Position numbers and translations under genes: made by a program
Shown here: piece after piece, positions 5,131-5,221 of the stretch
Position numbering within the stretch: position 1 is the stretch's first letter
How the letters are laid out: each line of letters starts with the position of its first letter
From: Desulfobacteraceae bacterium
Lineage (GTDB): Bacteria; Desulfobacterota; DSM-4660; Desulfatiglandales; Desulfatiglandaceae
Assembly: GCA_011048855.1 (NCBI GenBank)
Contig: DSCZ01000404.1
Span: forward strand, 1 to 5,221
DNA: 5,221 bases
Direction: 5' to 3'
The notes under the pieces: generated by a model
Database searches by the model: none
What the model was told of the DNA's origin: nothing
What the model saw: only the letters and a program-made list of their open reading frames with translations

Positions 5131-5221
5131 GTGGAGTTTCCAGATCGGAAATGAGGGATTTTGCCCAAGATCAAGGAAAACGAGGGGTTGCGCGGAGACG
5201 TACTGGAGTACGTCGCACAAG
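5131..5221. repeat. Palindrome-rich, probably dispersed repeat element, continuing past the right edge
   Basis: No gene is supported here. The perfect inverted repeat GACGTACT / AGTACGTC (5197-5204 and 5207-5214) has a 2-nt centre. Outside it, TTGCGC (5188-5193) pairs with GCACAA (5215-5220) except for one mismatch and a GGA bulge, so a larger imperfect palindrome runs off the edge. Two imperfect direct repeats precede it (5140-5160 and 5165-5189). Short frames are open on both strands, as expected of a structured repeat and not of a gene. It resembles dispersed palindromic repeats I associate with Desulfobacterota genomes; this is memory, not a search. Whether it is mobile, for example a MITE or REP-like unit, cannot be decided from one truncated copy. 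Confidence 0.5.

Noticed and set aside
5128..5220. Minus-strand frame open from the right edge to TAG 5130-5128 (30 residues ending in PSFPIWKLH)
   Set aside because: It covers the same palindromic repeat as the plus-strand frame. Both strands being open over a structured repeat is better explained by the repeat than by a gene; a gene end entering from the right cannot be fully excluded.
5151..5221. Plus-strand frame opening with ATG 5151 and running off the right edge (begins MRDFAQDQGKRG)
   Set aside because: It lies wholly inside the palindromic repeat, has no ribosome site I trust, and is rich in Arg as expected of translated repeat DNA.

Overview
The window reads as one co-directional gene array on the minus strand, so transcription runs from high to low coordinates. 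In transcription order it holds rubredoxin (5072-4914), a two-domain flavodiiron protein of the FprA/ROO type (4794-3604), a small glutaredoxin-like CXXC protein with a GTG start (3519-3268), a ferredoxin:thioredoxin reductase (FTR) catalytic subunit (3271-2936), a glucose-6-phosphate isomerase (2911-1178) and the N-terminal three quarters of a glucose-6-phosphate dehydrogenase (1159 to the left edge). I see no rRNA, tRNA, CRISPR array or transposase gene.

The gene set suggests an anaerobe or microaerophile that meets oxygen at times. The best guess is a sulfate-reducing or syntrophic member of the Desulfobacterota (former Deltaproteobacteria). The reasons are the rubredoxin + flavodiiron pair, an FTR catalytic subunit without photosynthetic context, and an isomerase of the type usually found as the second half of transaldolase-isomerase fusions. 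This is an inference from family distributions, not a measured placement.

Layout. From about 5099 to the right edge lies non-coding, palindrome-rich DNA that looks like the left part of a dispersed repeat. It ends 26 nt upstream of the rubredoxin start. Rubredoxin and the flavodiiron gene are separated by 119 nt containing two hairpins. The flavodiiron gene and the glutaredoxin-like gene are separated by 84 nt containing a GC-rich hairpin followed by a short T run. From there on the genes are tightly packed: a 4-nt ATGA overlap between glutaredoxin-like and FTR genes, 23-24 nt between FTR and isomerase genes, and 18 nt between isomerase and dehydrogenase genes. No stretch above 300 nt lacks a gene.

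How the genes may work together (inference). Rubredoxin passes electrons to the flavodiiron protein, which reduces O2 to water or NO to N2O. FTR takes electrons from ferredoxin and reduces a disulfide partner; the translationally coupled glutaredoxin-like protein is the obvious candidate. The isomerase feeds glucose-6-phosphate to the NADP-dependent dehydrogenase, giving NADPH and pentose phosphates. The array therefore combines oxygen removal, thiol repair from ferredoxin and NADPH supply. Each family is known. The most unusual points are the combination and the palindromic repeat at the head of the cluster.
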